Assembly (NCBI GenBank): GCA_028583605.1
Contig: CM053331.1
Location: 14,802,857-14,866,856 of the forward strand
DNA length: 64,000 nucleotides
DNA from: Dastarcus helophoroides
Taxonomy: Eukaryota > Arthropoda > Insecta > Coleoptera > Bothrideridae
Direction: 5' to 3'
The translations under genes were made by a program, and so were the position numbers. Below the pieces are notes generated by a model that saw only the letters and a list, made by a program, of their open reading frames with translations, did no database searches and was not told where the DNA came from. This document shows, in pieces, positions 1-10,900 of the stretch (position 1 is its first letter; every line of letters starts with the position of its first letter).

Positions 1-914
1 GTTCTCTCTATATGGGTACCCGTCGTTTAAGAAGCATTTATTGCATCGTTTCAGAAAGTTGTAAAATGTATAATGTTGTTGTGGCAGCTCCTAATTTATC
101 ATGAAAAATATATTTTTAATTAACAACGTCTCTTTATTCAAATAACTAATAAGGAGTGAACAATACATTCATAGAAGTTAGCCAATTTATTTTTCAAAAC
201 CTTCCAGTAAAATTCAAATTTGGATCTATAAAAGTAGGTTTTTAATCGCAAATAAATAATCTATTTGTTAATGTTAATGTTATGTATATAACATATATAT
301 TTTGATTGTGGAAAACTTGTAGAATCCCGTTATGTAGAAATATATAGGGTATTCTATAAAAATATACTAGATATTGATTTGCCTGTATACACACACCAAA
401 ATATATTTTTTAATAATAAATTCAATAAAAACTGTGTAGGATTGCATTTCAAATCTTCAAAATAGTCCTAAGGAAAATAAAGGGGGAGTGGGTCCATTTA
501 ATAAGACAAACCCTGTACAAATCTGTGCGATATGGATCCCCTTGTTATAATAATTGTCAGCCTTGTTCGGATTATCTAATATTCTAATCTAAGAATAAAT
601 TTGAATATCGTACAATATTCATATTTATTTGTTATATTTATTTTTAACTATAGTTATGATTTAGGAGTGACATTTAACATTAAACACATTTGTTAACAAA
701 AAGTCAATGAGCTGAAAGTGCTTTCGAGATTAAAATTAAACAATTGCAATTTGTCATCGTGGATATCAACCTATTCATCAATAAAAGCCGCTTGTATTCC
801 AAACAATAATTTATATGAAAAGCTAATATTGGGTGTTTTCTAAAAACAAATACATAAATATATTATCGATCCTGTCACACTTTAAGTCACAAAATTCATA
901 AGTATTTATATATA
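1..914. other. AT-rich intergenic DNA, no gene seen
   Basis: No coding signature or clear repeat pair was recognised. Short strings near 340-360 and 505-520 that resemble the 'ccctgta' tips of insect DNA transposons hint at decayed elements, but nothing can be delimited. Confidence 0.4.
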
Positions 915-2085
915 TAGGGTGTCCGCTTATCACTTTTAAGAATCTTAATAAAAGCGATTTACTGGGTGACAGTCTCCTCTGACCATTTACCTCTTTCACC
1001 CATAAGAACTTTTAGCCTGGTCCTATTTTGGTTAAACAGCAGCCCTAAATAAAAGGTCAATTTATTCCAAATAAATCTTGTCAAATTAGCTACAGGTCAC
1101 CATTTTTGAGAAAAATGACTATTTGATATTCGTTTGTTAAAATTTGTGAAATGAGAGCCATGGATTTAGAACTTTGTGTTTAATGGACGACGAAATCAAA
1201 CTGTTGTTAAGTATTATAATGCTATCTAGTAATGTCAATATGGTTGATTATTATGACTGAAGGCACATTTTGTCATATTTCACATGTTGCCGGTTTTGTA
1301 AATTTATTTTCATTCAGAGAACAGGATGTCTTTAAACAATGTGCAATAAATACCAACCGCCGTCTTCAATTGAAATCTAGAGTAAAGTGATGAATTCTTA
1401 ATGTTGTTAAAATAAGCTTAAAAGTGTTTGTAGTGTGCCAAAACAGTTAAATGTATTTAAAACTAATATATTCCAAGGGAATAGACAATCTGTTTAAATA
1501 AAAATAAATCGAATAAATCTTTTATTATATTTATATATTACATGAGGCCCAAACATTTATATTAATTAAAAATGAAAATGAAATTACGACACAGTTCGTT
1601 TTCCTGGCCTACTGAATTAAACATTTTAATTCAATTACATCCACTAGAGAACTTGACACAAACAGACCCACAAGAAGACATTTTTCTCAGAAATGATTAT
1701 CTGTAGGTCATTTTGTCAAGAGACAAAATTTGTTTGAAATAAAATTGCCCTTTTTTTTAATTCTGCTCATTTTGCAAAAATGAGGCCATGGAAAAAGTTC
1801 TGATTAGTAAAATAGGCAGGTGGTCAGAGAGAACTACCACTCAGTATAACGCTTTCACTAAGATTCTGGAAAATCATAAGATTTAACAGTCTAAAATTAT
1901 GTTTTAAATGTTGACAGGATCAGTAAAAAAGTTCTGGAGTAAGTTATTTTTTTCTGTACAATTTTGACAGCTTATAAGTCGGAAACTAAAAACTTTTCAT
2001 GAACCTTTTTTTTCGTAAATCGTATTCACCTGAATCTACTGTCGAGCGTGGTCGGTGAAATTTGGACACATCCTGTATTATTAGC
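915..2085. mobile_element. decayed DNA-transposon remnant with inverted arms
   Basis: The stretch at about 943-1120 matches the reverse complement of about 1670-1860 at roughly 70 per cent. Shared blocks include a TCTTA..AAAGCG..TACTG segment, TCTGACCA, CAATTT.ATT.CAAA.AAAT.TTGTC and TGAGAAAAATG. The left outer edge reads AGGGTGTCC and the right outer region contains GGACACATCCTGTA, tips typical of insect mariner-type elements. No transposase frame is visible between the arms. The outer boundaries are uncertain, and the right tip may belong to a second element. Confidence 0.5.
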
Positions 2086-2486
2086 AGTTTTTAGCATACT
2101 GATCTCTGATCTCTAACAAATATCTGGTGTTTAAAGGAAAAAGTTATTAAGTTAGATGTAATGTTTTCTTAAATAGGTTAGCAATCACTGACAGCTGCAA
2201 GATTTTCATACATTTGAACTACTAACCTAGTAAATCTACCAACCGGAAACCCCAGTGATTTTCGCATAAAATGACTCGAAGATTTTATTATAGACTATTT
2301 TATAAACTTATGTGTCTGATTCAAATCACATTTTGTCTAAAAACAAATATCTTCTTAAATGAGTTTTTGTAAAACTCTCATTAGAAATGATATTTTTGAT
2401 TCATTAATAATTGAACTAAGAATTGATTTTTATAATGACATGTGTCAAAAATAGTTTTAACACGAAAATAGTAGCTTGTGCAACAA

Positions 2487-2586
2487 GAGCGGATATGATG
2501 TCCATAGCGCACGAGAACGAAGTTTGAGCACGACGCCGAAGACGGAGTGCCTCAATCGTTCGTGTGCGATATGGACAATCCGCTCG
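2487..2586. repeat. GC-richer imperfect hairpin (MITE-like)
   Basis: An imperfect palindrome of about 100 bp. The left arm begins GAGCGGATATGATGTCCAT, and the reverse complement of the right arm begins GAGCGGATTGTCCATATCGC. CG dinucleotides are enriched compared with the surrounding AT-rich DNA. No function can be assigned. Confidence 0.6.
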
Positions 2587-2737
2587 AGTTGTACAGTTAA
2601 TTTTTCCCACGACTACGATCCCTCAAAAACAAAAATACGATTAAGCAAATATTTTTTTCGTTAAATACTTTAACTTGACAAATTCTATGGCATAATTTTA
2701 AACCTAAAAATGACATTCGTTCTTATGGCATGGTCAT

Positions 2738-2787
2738 GATTGGTCAATTTCATATCCACACTAGTGTGGATATGAAATCGACCAATC
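2738..2787. repeat. 50-bp palindrome with no loop
   Basis: Two 25-bp arms meet without a spacer at ACT|AGT, with one mismatched pair. The outer sequence is GATTGGTC and the central part is CATATCCACACTAGTGTGGA. Confidence 0.75.
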
Positions 2788-3240
2788 ACTACGCTACTTA
2801 CGTAATATCCGTTCACTAGACTGATATGGCCTATCTAACCCGCTAGCAAGGTATACAGAAAACAGTGAATATGCGGGTGGGAGTGGGAAAAACTTTTCTC
2901 TAACACTATCATAGAAACTGCACGTTCTGTCACTAAAAATTGTTATGGAACAGATGTCATTCCAGCACCCGTTCAGAATATATTCTACACACCGTTTTAA
3001 ATTATTCTTATTGGTCGGAAACATTTAGGTCGTTTAGAATATTAATATTCTGCACGGCTTTCGGCGAATCAGAAGCCGTTTAGGTTCATTTTAGGGCGGA
3101 ATATCAAGTAATTTGTTTTTGTTGCTATGGTTACATGTAATAATTAAGGTATTTATTTAAAGCGTCGTGTTTCAAAATTGTAATCTATTTTGAAGTTTTT
3201 TATGAATATTTACGGGTTTTTCTATAATCTTGTTAGAGAA

Positions 3241-3372
3241 AGTATAGTCTACAACACGTTTGGAATGGCATATTCCACACTCGCGAAACCGTAGCCCTCG
3301 CCTGCGGCTCGGGCTACAAACTTTTCGCTCGTGTGGAACATGTGCCATTCCATAACTTGTTGTAGAATATAC
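3241..3372. repeat. 132-bp hairpin element
   Basis: Arms of about 60 bp start AGTATAGTCTACAACACGTT and, on the other strand, AGTATATTCTACAACAAGTT. Both contain TGGAATGGCA, TTCCACAC and the GTAGCCC/GGGCTAC block around a GC-rich centre. It looks like a small foldback MITE and lies within 1 kb of two other hairpins. Confidence 0.65.
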
Positions 3373-6034
3373 TATTAACACTAGCCTCAAAAGTAAAATG
3401 CTCCATGACATACAGCAATATGCAATCTTCGTAGAATGATAGAAAGCTGAATTGATAGAATTAGAAAGAATATATTAATTCCAAACATTAATACAAAGTA
3501 TTTGAGCAGTTGTCAATTATCTATTTAAAAACATTAATATTACCAGAGAGAAAAAATTTAGTAGATAATTCTACTAATTCTACTTCTGCTTCAATAAAAA
3601 TGTATATATGTACATCGATAACCAGTACATTTTGGCCTAGGAGATATTAAGCAAAAGCTGTAGGTAATCAAGAGAGCAGTTTGGTCACCAAAAAATATCA
3701 CGAGTGTTCTATTTAAATTAAGCGAATTTTGGCCATTCAGAGTCTTCTGAAACCGAAATTATTTTTTGGGCACACTGTATAATATTTCAAAAATCTGTAA
3801 TTAAATAAATCACTTATCTAAATATAATTTTTTATAAAATCATTTGTTCAACGAAAAATTCGAAAATGTTAGAAATTGGAAAAAACCTTTTCTACGGCAT
3901 ACCCTTTATTTTTTATAATAAATATGGAATAAAAACACAGCTTGCCTCAAAAATAAATGGCTGGTAGCCGTGCAGGGAAAATTAAACACCCTGTATACTC
4001 TGTCATATTTAATTTTGTTCAGCTAGGGAAAAAGACTAATTTAAATGTTGTGGTAACTTCCGTCACTAAAAAAATATAACTTTAAGATCCACACCATGTA
4101 AACATACTGTTTGATATTAGTTTTTTCTTCATACCTTTACAAGTGGTTAATCCTTTACTCATTAATAATTAATTTAAGGCACGCAAACGTAATGTCACAC
4201 GAAAGTATAAATTGTAAACACATATCAATAAATAAAAATATAAAGTATTTCAAAGCCGTAGTCTGGAACCCGATAGGGGCAAAATAACTGGAACTAATCT
4301 TAAATAAACCTAGGCGCGTATAAAGCAGACTCTGTATGAATATTTCATGGAGACCTCTGATCTCTCTTCTCTTCCAAGTTGTTCGCAAACTGCGAGACTG
4401 TAAGTTCTTTAGCTTAGGCAACTCGCTGGAAAATATTTTGTTTATTCCCGTCGGAACAGAAGGAAACATCTCTATTGACTCGTCCATCTGATTTAACAAT
4501 AGTTTGCCAAGAAGAAATCTGAAACTTTGAATTTTTGACCACAGCTTTACCCAGGAGATTACTTATTGTTAGATTACCTAAAATCTTTTAAATGTACAGA
4601 GTGACTCAAAATTCAATGTTTATATTTTAAAAGCTTACTTTTCGTGTCAAAATAAGGATTTTCCTTTAAATAAATATGTGCACCCCTTTAAAGGTTCCGC
4701 GATCGTGTCCAACATCCTGTGTGTGGAAGAATATAGCGTTGTATCGCGGAAGGGGAGAAGACATTTCCAGTATTTGTTATAAAATAATTAATAACTTTTA
4801 TTAAAAAAAATGTAAAATGTTTCCTGATCTTATTAGCAAAATTGATGATGATGATTATTTTGATAATACTCCCCTTTAGTTGACTACAATTTTCTTGCAA
4901 ACGGTTAGTTGTTTAAAAAAAATGCAAAAAATCAAAATTTTAGATTTTTGTTGCGCCAATTATATGATTTTAAAAAATTTTAAAATATTCTAGTGAAAAT
5001 GCAAAATTTTGAACTAGAGAGGTGTGAACTTCCCTTTATTTTTTCTACATTAAATTTACAGTATTTCTAAAGCAAAAAAACACAGAATGCCTAAAAACAG
5101 ACGATCGCAAATTTTCAGATGATTTTATTAACAGCTGTTCTGACAATTTGACAATTCTTCTTGCGTAATTTTCGACGGCTGTAGCTAGTAGGGTACAGTG
5201 TGCGAAAAATATTTATATGTAGAAAGAAAAAATGTTATTTTAACCTTAAGGATACGCTCTTAAAATAAGTATATTGACTTTTAAATCACCTATGGAGATT
5301 GGAGATTGGATCTAAATAGGATGTATCCGAATAAAATGCTAATACCGAAAAAGTATAATTCTTCGGTGATTTTAAGAAAAAAAAATTATATCAACTGGTG
5401 CCATCTAGATACAGGGCGTTAAAGGTTAGAAATTTTTTTTGTTGAATTTTGGTGTATACTGACTGGATATAAAATGCTTTTTTCGCTATAAAAATATTTG
5501 TTTTACTTCTAGCGGTGGCGTCTGCCTTAATAAGTCCTTGAGTATTCCCTAAAAAAATGGTACGCCACAACTTTTTTTCAAAATATTTAATAATTTCATA
5601 AGCCTCCTTAATTTCTTGGTAAAAATATCTCCTTGACCTTTTTCGTCTAAACAACTTATTTCATACTATGCGTGACCGACATAACAACGCACAGCCGAAA
5701 CTGCTAGTTCTAGGAATTTGAAATTTTGCAGAGAAGTTTTTTATATAGTTCCTTTCTGAAAATCACTGAGATCTTGAGAAAAATAATATAAATTTTAAAA
5801 TTCAAGAGAAAACTACAAAAATCTCGAAATTTATATTTTAACTTAAATGTCCAATTTTAAGTTTCACATCTAAGGGCTCAGTTCTAGGAGAAACTTATGA
5901 AATTTCCACGTGAATATCTTAATATCGCTTAGAAGAACTTCGAATTTGAAAACAAGAATTCAGGTTTTTATTTAAAATTTCGACTTATTTCTTTAAAAAC
6001 TCAAAGTGAAACTTAAAATTCTAAATTCTAAATA
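3373..6034. other. AT-rich DNA without recognised gene
   Basis: Nothing coding was recognised. Short tips such as CACTGTATAAT (3773) and CACCCTGTATA (3988) suggest degenerate transposon ends. The stretch at 5700-6040 is low-complexity with recurring AAATTT / TCGAAATTT strings. Confidence 0.4.
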
Positions 6035-7220
6035 TAGGTTGTAACAAATTCGCTTCTCACTACAGAGATTTCAAAAACGGTAAGAGATACAGCATCAGCT
6101 AAGTTGGGACAAAGTTGCACAATTTGGCGATCAGAAATACATCGTTGAGAAATCAAAAGTAATTAAAATTTGGAATTGTCGTATTTTTTATTTCTTGGCG
6201 TTATTTGAAGAATAATCGAAAAACTAAAAACACTTTTTTATTGGCGTTTTTTATTCTTTACAAAATGGCATGAAAAGTTTTTTTATTAGACGTTTTGTCT
6301 TCTCGCAATCATCATCAAGTACCTACGTTATTTTAAATAATGAACTACAATTTTTATTGCATCTTTGTATTGCATTTGAATTTGCGACTTCATTGATATA
6401 TGTAATTAAACGTCTCGTAACGTTAAGCCATCATCAAGGAAAAAACATTTTTTTTTTCAGACTGGCGTTACTTTATTATTATTATATAAGTATACTTATT
6501 ATTAGCATTTAAATTATAACAATTTTATTTATTGCTAAGAACACAAAGTAATGGCACAATAAATAAATATTAACAAAACAGACATAATCATAAATAACTG
6601 ATCACCAAATAATGATTAATAACTACGGACAAAGCGGCTATGAATACTTAGAATAACAAATAGCAAATAAGAAAACAACTGTCACATTTTGCTTGTCATA
6701 CTTTATTACATTATGGTATCTCTTATTCGAAAAAAACAGGATACGTTAATCTGAAAAAGGGTGTTTTCCTTGATGATAGTTTACAGTTACGAAACGCCTA
6801 GTCACGTAAAAATTTGTTACATTAGTTAAGTCGGAAATTTAAGAGATATACAAAGATGCAATAAAAATTACAGGTCCGCATTTAAAATAACGTACTTGAT
6901 GATACTAGTGAAAAGACGAAATGTTTAATAAAAAAAACTATTTAAGCTATCTTGTGAAAGATAAAAAACGCGAATAAACAAGTGTTTTTATTTTCCCGAT
7001 TACTCTTCAAATAATGCTAGGAAAAAGTAAAAACAAAAATTCAAAATTTTACTTTTTCTCAAAAATCTCAAGAACAGTAAGAGATATTTTTGATTTTATG
7101 ACGGCATATTACTGGTTAATAAATTGTGCAACTTTGCTCCGATTTAACCTATGCTGTATATCTTACCGTTTTCGAGAGCGGTGTAGTGAGAAGCGATTTT
7201 ATTACAACCTCTACAGACTC
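6035..7220. repeat. 1.2 kb inverted repeat with about 430-bp arms
   Basis: The left arm (about 6035-6465) matches the reverse complement of the right arm (about 6755-7220). Shared blocks run in order: GGTTGTAA.AAA.TCGCTTCTC, AACGGTAAGA.ATACAGCAT, AAAGTTGCACAATTT, TATTTGAAGA.TAATCG, CGTTTTTTAT, ATCATCAAGTAC, TTTTTATTGCATCTTTGTAT and ATCATCAAGGAAAA. Each arm contains TTGATGATxxx...GAAACG-type strings that loosely resemble the PLE 3'-end motifs elsewhere in the window. No protein was recognised, and the spacer is AT-rich. Confidence 0.7.
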
Positions 7221-9294
7221 CTTTATATATGGCATTTCCAGCTAAGGATCACCCCCTCTGGTGGTGACAATTATAACTACTGCGTGTAGGTCGCAGGTTT
7301 GTTTACATTTTGATATAGCGTTTGCTTTGTGAATGTAGCCATAACAAGCGTTCAATTTTCGGTTAGTTGATGTTAGAATCAGAAGTTAATGGTTTGATTA
7401 ATTTGTAGTAGTTGTAGACATTTGCTTATACCTACCTATATTTATAGAGGTTTTAAATTTAGTTATTCATTACTGCAGAATATGGAACTTCCTTCAAATC
7501 AAATAAAAAGTAAATCAAAGATTTTTGGCATTGTTTATGGCTACAGTACACAAAAATATACAAGAGGCTCTTGCTAACATTCTTTGTTCATGAAACTAAA
7601 AAACATGATATTTCATATACAGTGTTATTATTTCTCTTCCGTAACATTTCTATTGTTGAGACAATTAATGATATATTTTACTAAATGTTATCAATTTTAA
7701 ATATAGTTTTACAGCCAGCTATTCCATTTCTCCTCAAGAAGGACATTTACGATACCATAACTATGTGAGTGTTTTAAATAATTTTCAAACATTAGAAGTA
7801 TTCCAGAATGTACTTAAATTCTTGTTTAAGCAGCAACATGACTATGCTGCTGAATCAAAATGGTAAGGGTAACCTAATTTTAAAATTCATCACTGAAATG
7901 AATCCTTCTTGGCTGATTACGGTGCTAAAAAACGAACCCTGGTCCAGTCATATCAATGACTTGTCAAAATATCGTGGACTTTTTAATATTTATTGTTAAC
8001 ACAGTTTATTAGTTGTGATTCTTACTTTTATCAGTAAGATGCTAGGGGTTAAAGCATCTGATAAACAACAAGTAGTAATTTAATTCAGTAGTTAGGAATA
8101 GGTGGATGCTAGCGTGAAGAAATTTTATTCGATATAATGTGCAATTCAAACCTTATTAGTTAATTTTAAATTTTCTCCATTTTCTTCTTTTACACATCAA
8201 TAATAAACATGACTTCCATTCAGAAGTCTTTCCGCTAAAAATATTTTCAATCTTTAACTGAACAACAAAATTAACTAGTGTTAAGTATTACTACGCCTTC
8301 TAAGAAATTATTTAGTTCTTTTCAAATAGAGAGAGAGAATGCAGTATCCTCGGTAGATGTTTATGCATGAATCATTGTTACCACATTAATTAATCTGCTA
8401 TACTTTTGGTGTAAATTGCTTACGCAATGACGCAACGCGTTCAAGTATTGATTTGATGTTGAACTGACTTAATGAATGAAGAAATCCGGAGTTACTTGTA
8501 AAGCCTTGTTTGAAAAGGCAATAGTGCGGATTTCTAAATCTCACATTTCATGAAATCTCTTGAATAGATGTCACACGGAAATCTCAATTTAGCAAGACAT
8601 TTAACTTCAGATCTCTTTACTCTTTCCACAGAGCCAACATCGGTAAACACGGATAAACATAGAGATTACATGTCACGACTCAATTCAAACTAGAACATAG
8701 GAGACGAAACCTTAGACTGAATATGTTTGATGTGTTTTGATTAATTATTGGGTAAAATGGGAGATTGACGTTGCTTTACCTTTCTAATCCGACCCGTATA
8801 CAAGCTAGGTTACTGACTTATTCTATGAATGATTAAGAATTTTTCTATTGTGAGGACAATTGGATTGAAACTTTAATAACTATCAACATATCATCGCCCT
8901 AAATCAATGCTTTCCGAAAAGATATTGTATGCGTTAAAACTTAAACGTAAAGATTAAAGAGGACTATTAGAAAAATGAACGGAAAAAGTGGTATGTATGT
9001 TCTGTTTTACACTTGAAATTTTTATTTTCTCATTTCTTAAAGTAAAAAAAAGTCACCTCGTGTTTTTCTAAAAAAAATATTATTTTTTTAAATAATACGT
9101 TCTTATAATTATTATGGCAAACTTGATAACTATTTTTTTCACTTAGTAATTTGAATTTGGTATTGAAATATTGAGCTAAATTTAAACAATTTAGGATTAC
9201 ATTAAATATTCCAAAAATATGTAAATTAAAAAGTTTGAAATTAATTTTTAAATAAAATATAAATTTCCTCATTTTAAATTTCATTAATAAGTTG
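7221..9294. other. non-genic DNA, small unrecognised open stretches
   Basis: The stretch at 7715-7990 has coding-like runs in two frames but stops interrupt them, and no family was recognised. A small palindrome sits at about 7250 (TCACC..GGTGA). The rest is AT-rich with no assignable feature. Confidence 0.35.
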
Positions 9295-10866
9295 AAAAAT
9301 TGAAAAACAGAAATTGTCCCCTGAAACCAAGAAAAATTAAAAAAACACAACAAAGGTTGCTCTAACGCGTTTCGACAGCCAAGCTGTCATCTTCAGAGAG
9401 AAACTAACATCTAATCTTAAAATTAACCCTTATATACTAAGAATATTCACTTCGTGCGTGATCGGCCGCACCCGAACGCGCATCCAATCATACACGTCGT
9501 TGTGTCACAATTTCTTATCTATCAACCTTAACTATTTTTAACAGGGATGAATGGCCTAAAGGTCCAGCGCAACCATTCATAAGGTTGTTTCCAGCCTTAT
9601 GGATGGCTAAGCTCTCACATGCATTTAACATATAATTCTTATTAACTACTCTTAACAATTTAATATCATTATCTATCCTATGATCTAATTCAAAAGCATG
9701 TCGAGCCACACTTGACTTCTCAGTTCTTCCGTACCTCAAATGAGCCAAATGTTCTTTGAGTCGGATTTTAAGAGATCGTCTAGTTTGTCCGACATACTTT
9801 TGAGGACAATCCCTACATGAAATTTGGTAAATACCAGACTTATCTGTTTGCTCTACTTTATCCTTTAAACTACCTAAAAGCGAATTTAATTTTCCATTAG
9901 AAGTATAAATAACCCGAAAACCCTGATTTCGTAAAATTCCACCCAAACCCTGCGTGAGCGAGGGTTCAAATGGAAGTGAGACGAATTTAAAGTTTTTGTT
10001 TTCATCAGCTCGGAAAGTTGTAGTATTCACCAATTCACATTTAAATTTTTTCTTATTAATAATTTTATAAATAATATTCGGATCGAATCCATTAACTTCA
10101 GCTATATGTTTTATTGTCTTTAACTCCTTTCTGAATCTTTCTCTACTAAGAGGAAGACTCAGAAGGCGATGGGCAAGGAAGTTGAAGCTTGCCATTTTGT
10201 GCTGTATGCAATGGTTAGAATCGGAAGTTATATAGCGGAAGGTACTGGAATCTTTCCTATATACATCAAATTCTAATCTATTTTTATTCCTAATAACTAA
10301 AATGTCTAAAAATGGTAAAGCGGCTTCTTTCTCTAATTCTACAGTGAATTTAACTGTTGGAAAACGTGAATTTAAAACATCAATGAAATTATCTAAATTT
10401 TGATTTTTTGTGTCGAAAATAGCAAAAATATCATCTACATATCTAATCCATACCCTAGGAAACAAACTACATTCATTTTTAAGACGACTTTCAAAAACAC
10501 CCATGAAGAGCTCAGCCATGAAAGGTGACAAAGGATTTCCCATGGCTGCTCCCTCAAGTTGTTCATAAAATTCGTTATTAATTTGGAAATAATTTTGATC
10601 CATACATATTTTCGTTAATGAAATATATTCGTCAATAATTTTGCCTGAAAGGTTATTAGATTCCAACAGATCTCGAAGGTATAATAAAGTTTGAGGTATG
10701 GGTACACTGGGAAAGAGGGAAGAAACATCAAAAGAAACCAGCATTTCACCTTCCAACAACTCTTCATTCTGAATTTTCTGTACAAACTCTTGGGAATTTT
10801 TGACTGACAAACTGAGTTGCTGGAATTCTAATTTGCTGAATTCTTTTACTAGCCATTTTGATAAAT
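9295..10866 (-). mobile_element. Penelope-like element, left arm of head-to-head palindrome, 5' truncated
   Basis: This arm is a reverse-complement copy of 10892-12463. It carries the PLE coding region followed, toward lower coordinates, by a 3' untranslated part with a hammerhead-like motif (9356-9404) and an outer tip containing CAGGGGACAA (read on the minus strand). The 5' part of a normal PLE (N-terminal domain and the first RT motifs) is missing, and the break is exactly at the palindrome centre. The two arms are almost identical. The only length differences I found are two single-base homopolymer changes, near 10408 and 9341. Confidence 0.9.
9356..9404 (-). ncRNA. hammerhead-ribozyme-like motif in PLE 3' end
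   Basis: On the minus strand the order is GUUUCUCU, CUGAAGA, U, GACAG-CUUGG-CUGUC, GAAA, then the palindrome ACGCGU (sharing an A with GAAA), U, AGAGCAAC. This fits a minimal type I hammerhead: core CUGANGA and GAAA, a 5-bp stem II, a self-complementary stem III and stem I pairing GUU.CUCU with AGAG.AAC (one mismatch). One extra U between the core and stem II departs from the textbook core. PLEs are known to carry hammerhead ribozymes in their terminal repeats. Activity of this one is inferred only. Confidence 0.55.
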
Positions 10867-10900
10867 ATGTATAAATATGTATAAATAAATAATTTATCAA
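9515..10900 (-). CDS. PLE reverse transcriptase-GIY-YIG endonuclease, 5'-truncated but open
   Basis: 461 codons are open. The first residues (about 1-12) come from the palindrome spacer and the tip of the opposite arm, so the ATG at 10900 is not a natural start. True PLE sequence begins near residue 12. RT motif A is at 54-68 (SFDVSSLFPSVP, D58), motif B at about 116-130 (GAAMGNPLSPFMAEL) and motif C at 154-157 (YVDD). The GIY-YIG endonuclease has GIY at 356-358, a CxxC pair at 362/365, YVG at 369-371, the arginine-rich helix (RRSLKIRLKEH) and the likely catalytic Glu in ACESLAI (429). PLE proteins are normally 750 residues or longer, so roughly the first half is missing. In intact elements the protein copies RNA into chromosomal ends or nicks. 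This copy keeps the catalytic aspartates but probably cannot transpose alone. Confidence 0.9.
   Translation of the reverse strand: MINYLFIHIYTYLSKWLVKEFSKLEFQQLSLSVKNSQEFVQKIQNEELLEGEMLVSFDVSSLFPSVPIPQTLLYLRDLLESNNLSGKIIDEYISLTKICMDQNYFQINNEFYEQLEGAAMGNPLSPFMAELFMGVFESRLKNECSLFPRVWIRYVDDIFAIFDTKNQNLDNFIDVLNSRFPTVKFTVELEKEAALPFLDILVIRNKNRLEFDVYRKDSSTFRYITSDSNHCIQHKMASFNFLAHRLLSLPLSRERFRKELKTIKHIAEVNGFDPNIIYKIINKKKFKCELVNTTTFRADENKNFKFVSLPFEPSLTQGLGGILRNQGFRVIYTSNGKLNSLLGSLKDKVEQTDKSGIYQISCRDCPQKYVGQTRRSLKIRLKEHLAHLRYGRTEKSSVARHAFELDHRIDNDIKLLRVVNKNYMLNACESLAIHKAGNNLMNGCAGPLGHSSLLKIVKVDR
10867..10891. other. 25-bp palindrome centre
   Basis: This is the AT-only-looking spacer between the two PLE arms, containing two copies of ATGTATAAAT. 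Neither arm includes it. It is the junction where two 5'-truncated PLE copies meet head to head. Confidence 0.8.

Noticed and set aside
4155..4499. 114-codon minus-strand frame
   Set aside because: No recognisable domain or codon pattern, no splice context.
7715..7999. possible host exon near 7.7-8.0 kb
   Set aside because: Coding-like strings change frame and meet stops; no conserved family was recognised.
9030..9353. 107-codon minus-strand frame
   Set aside because: Low-complexity Phe/Leu/Lys composition and overlap with the PLE tip; not a gene.
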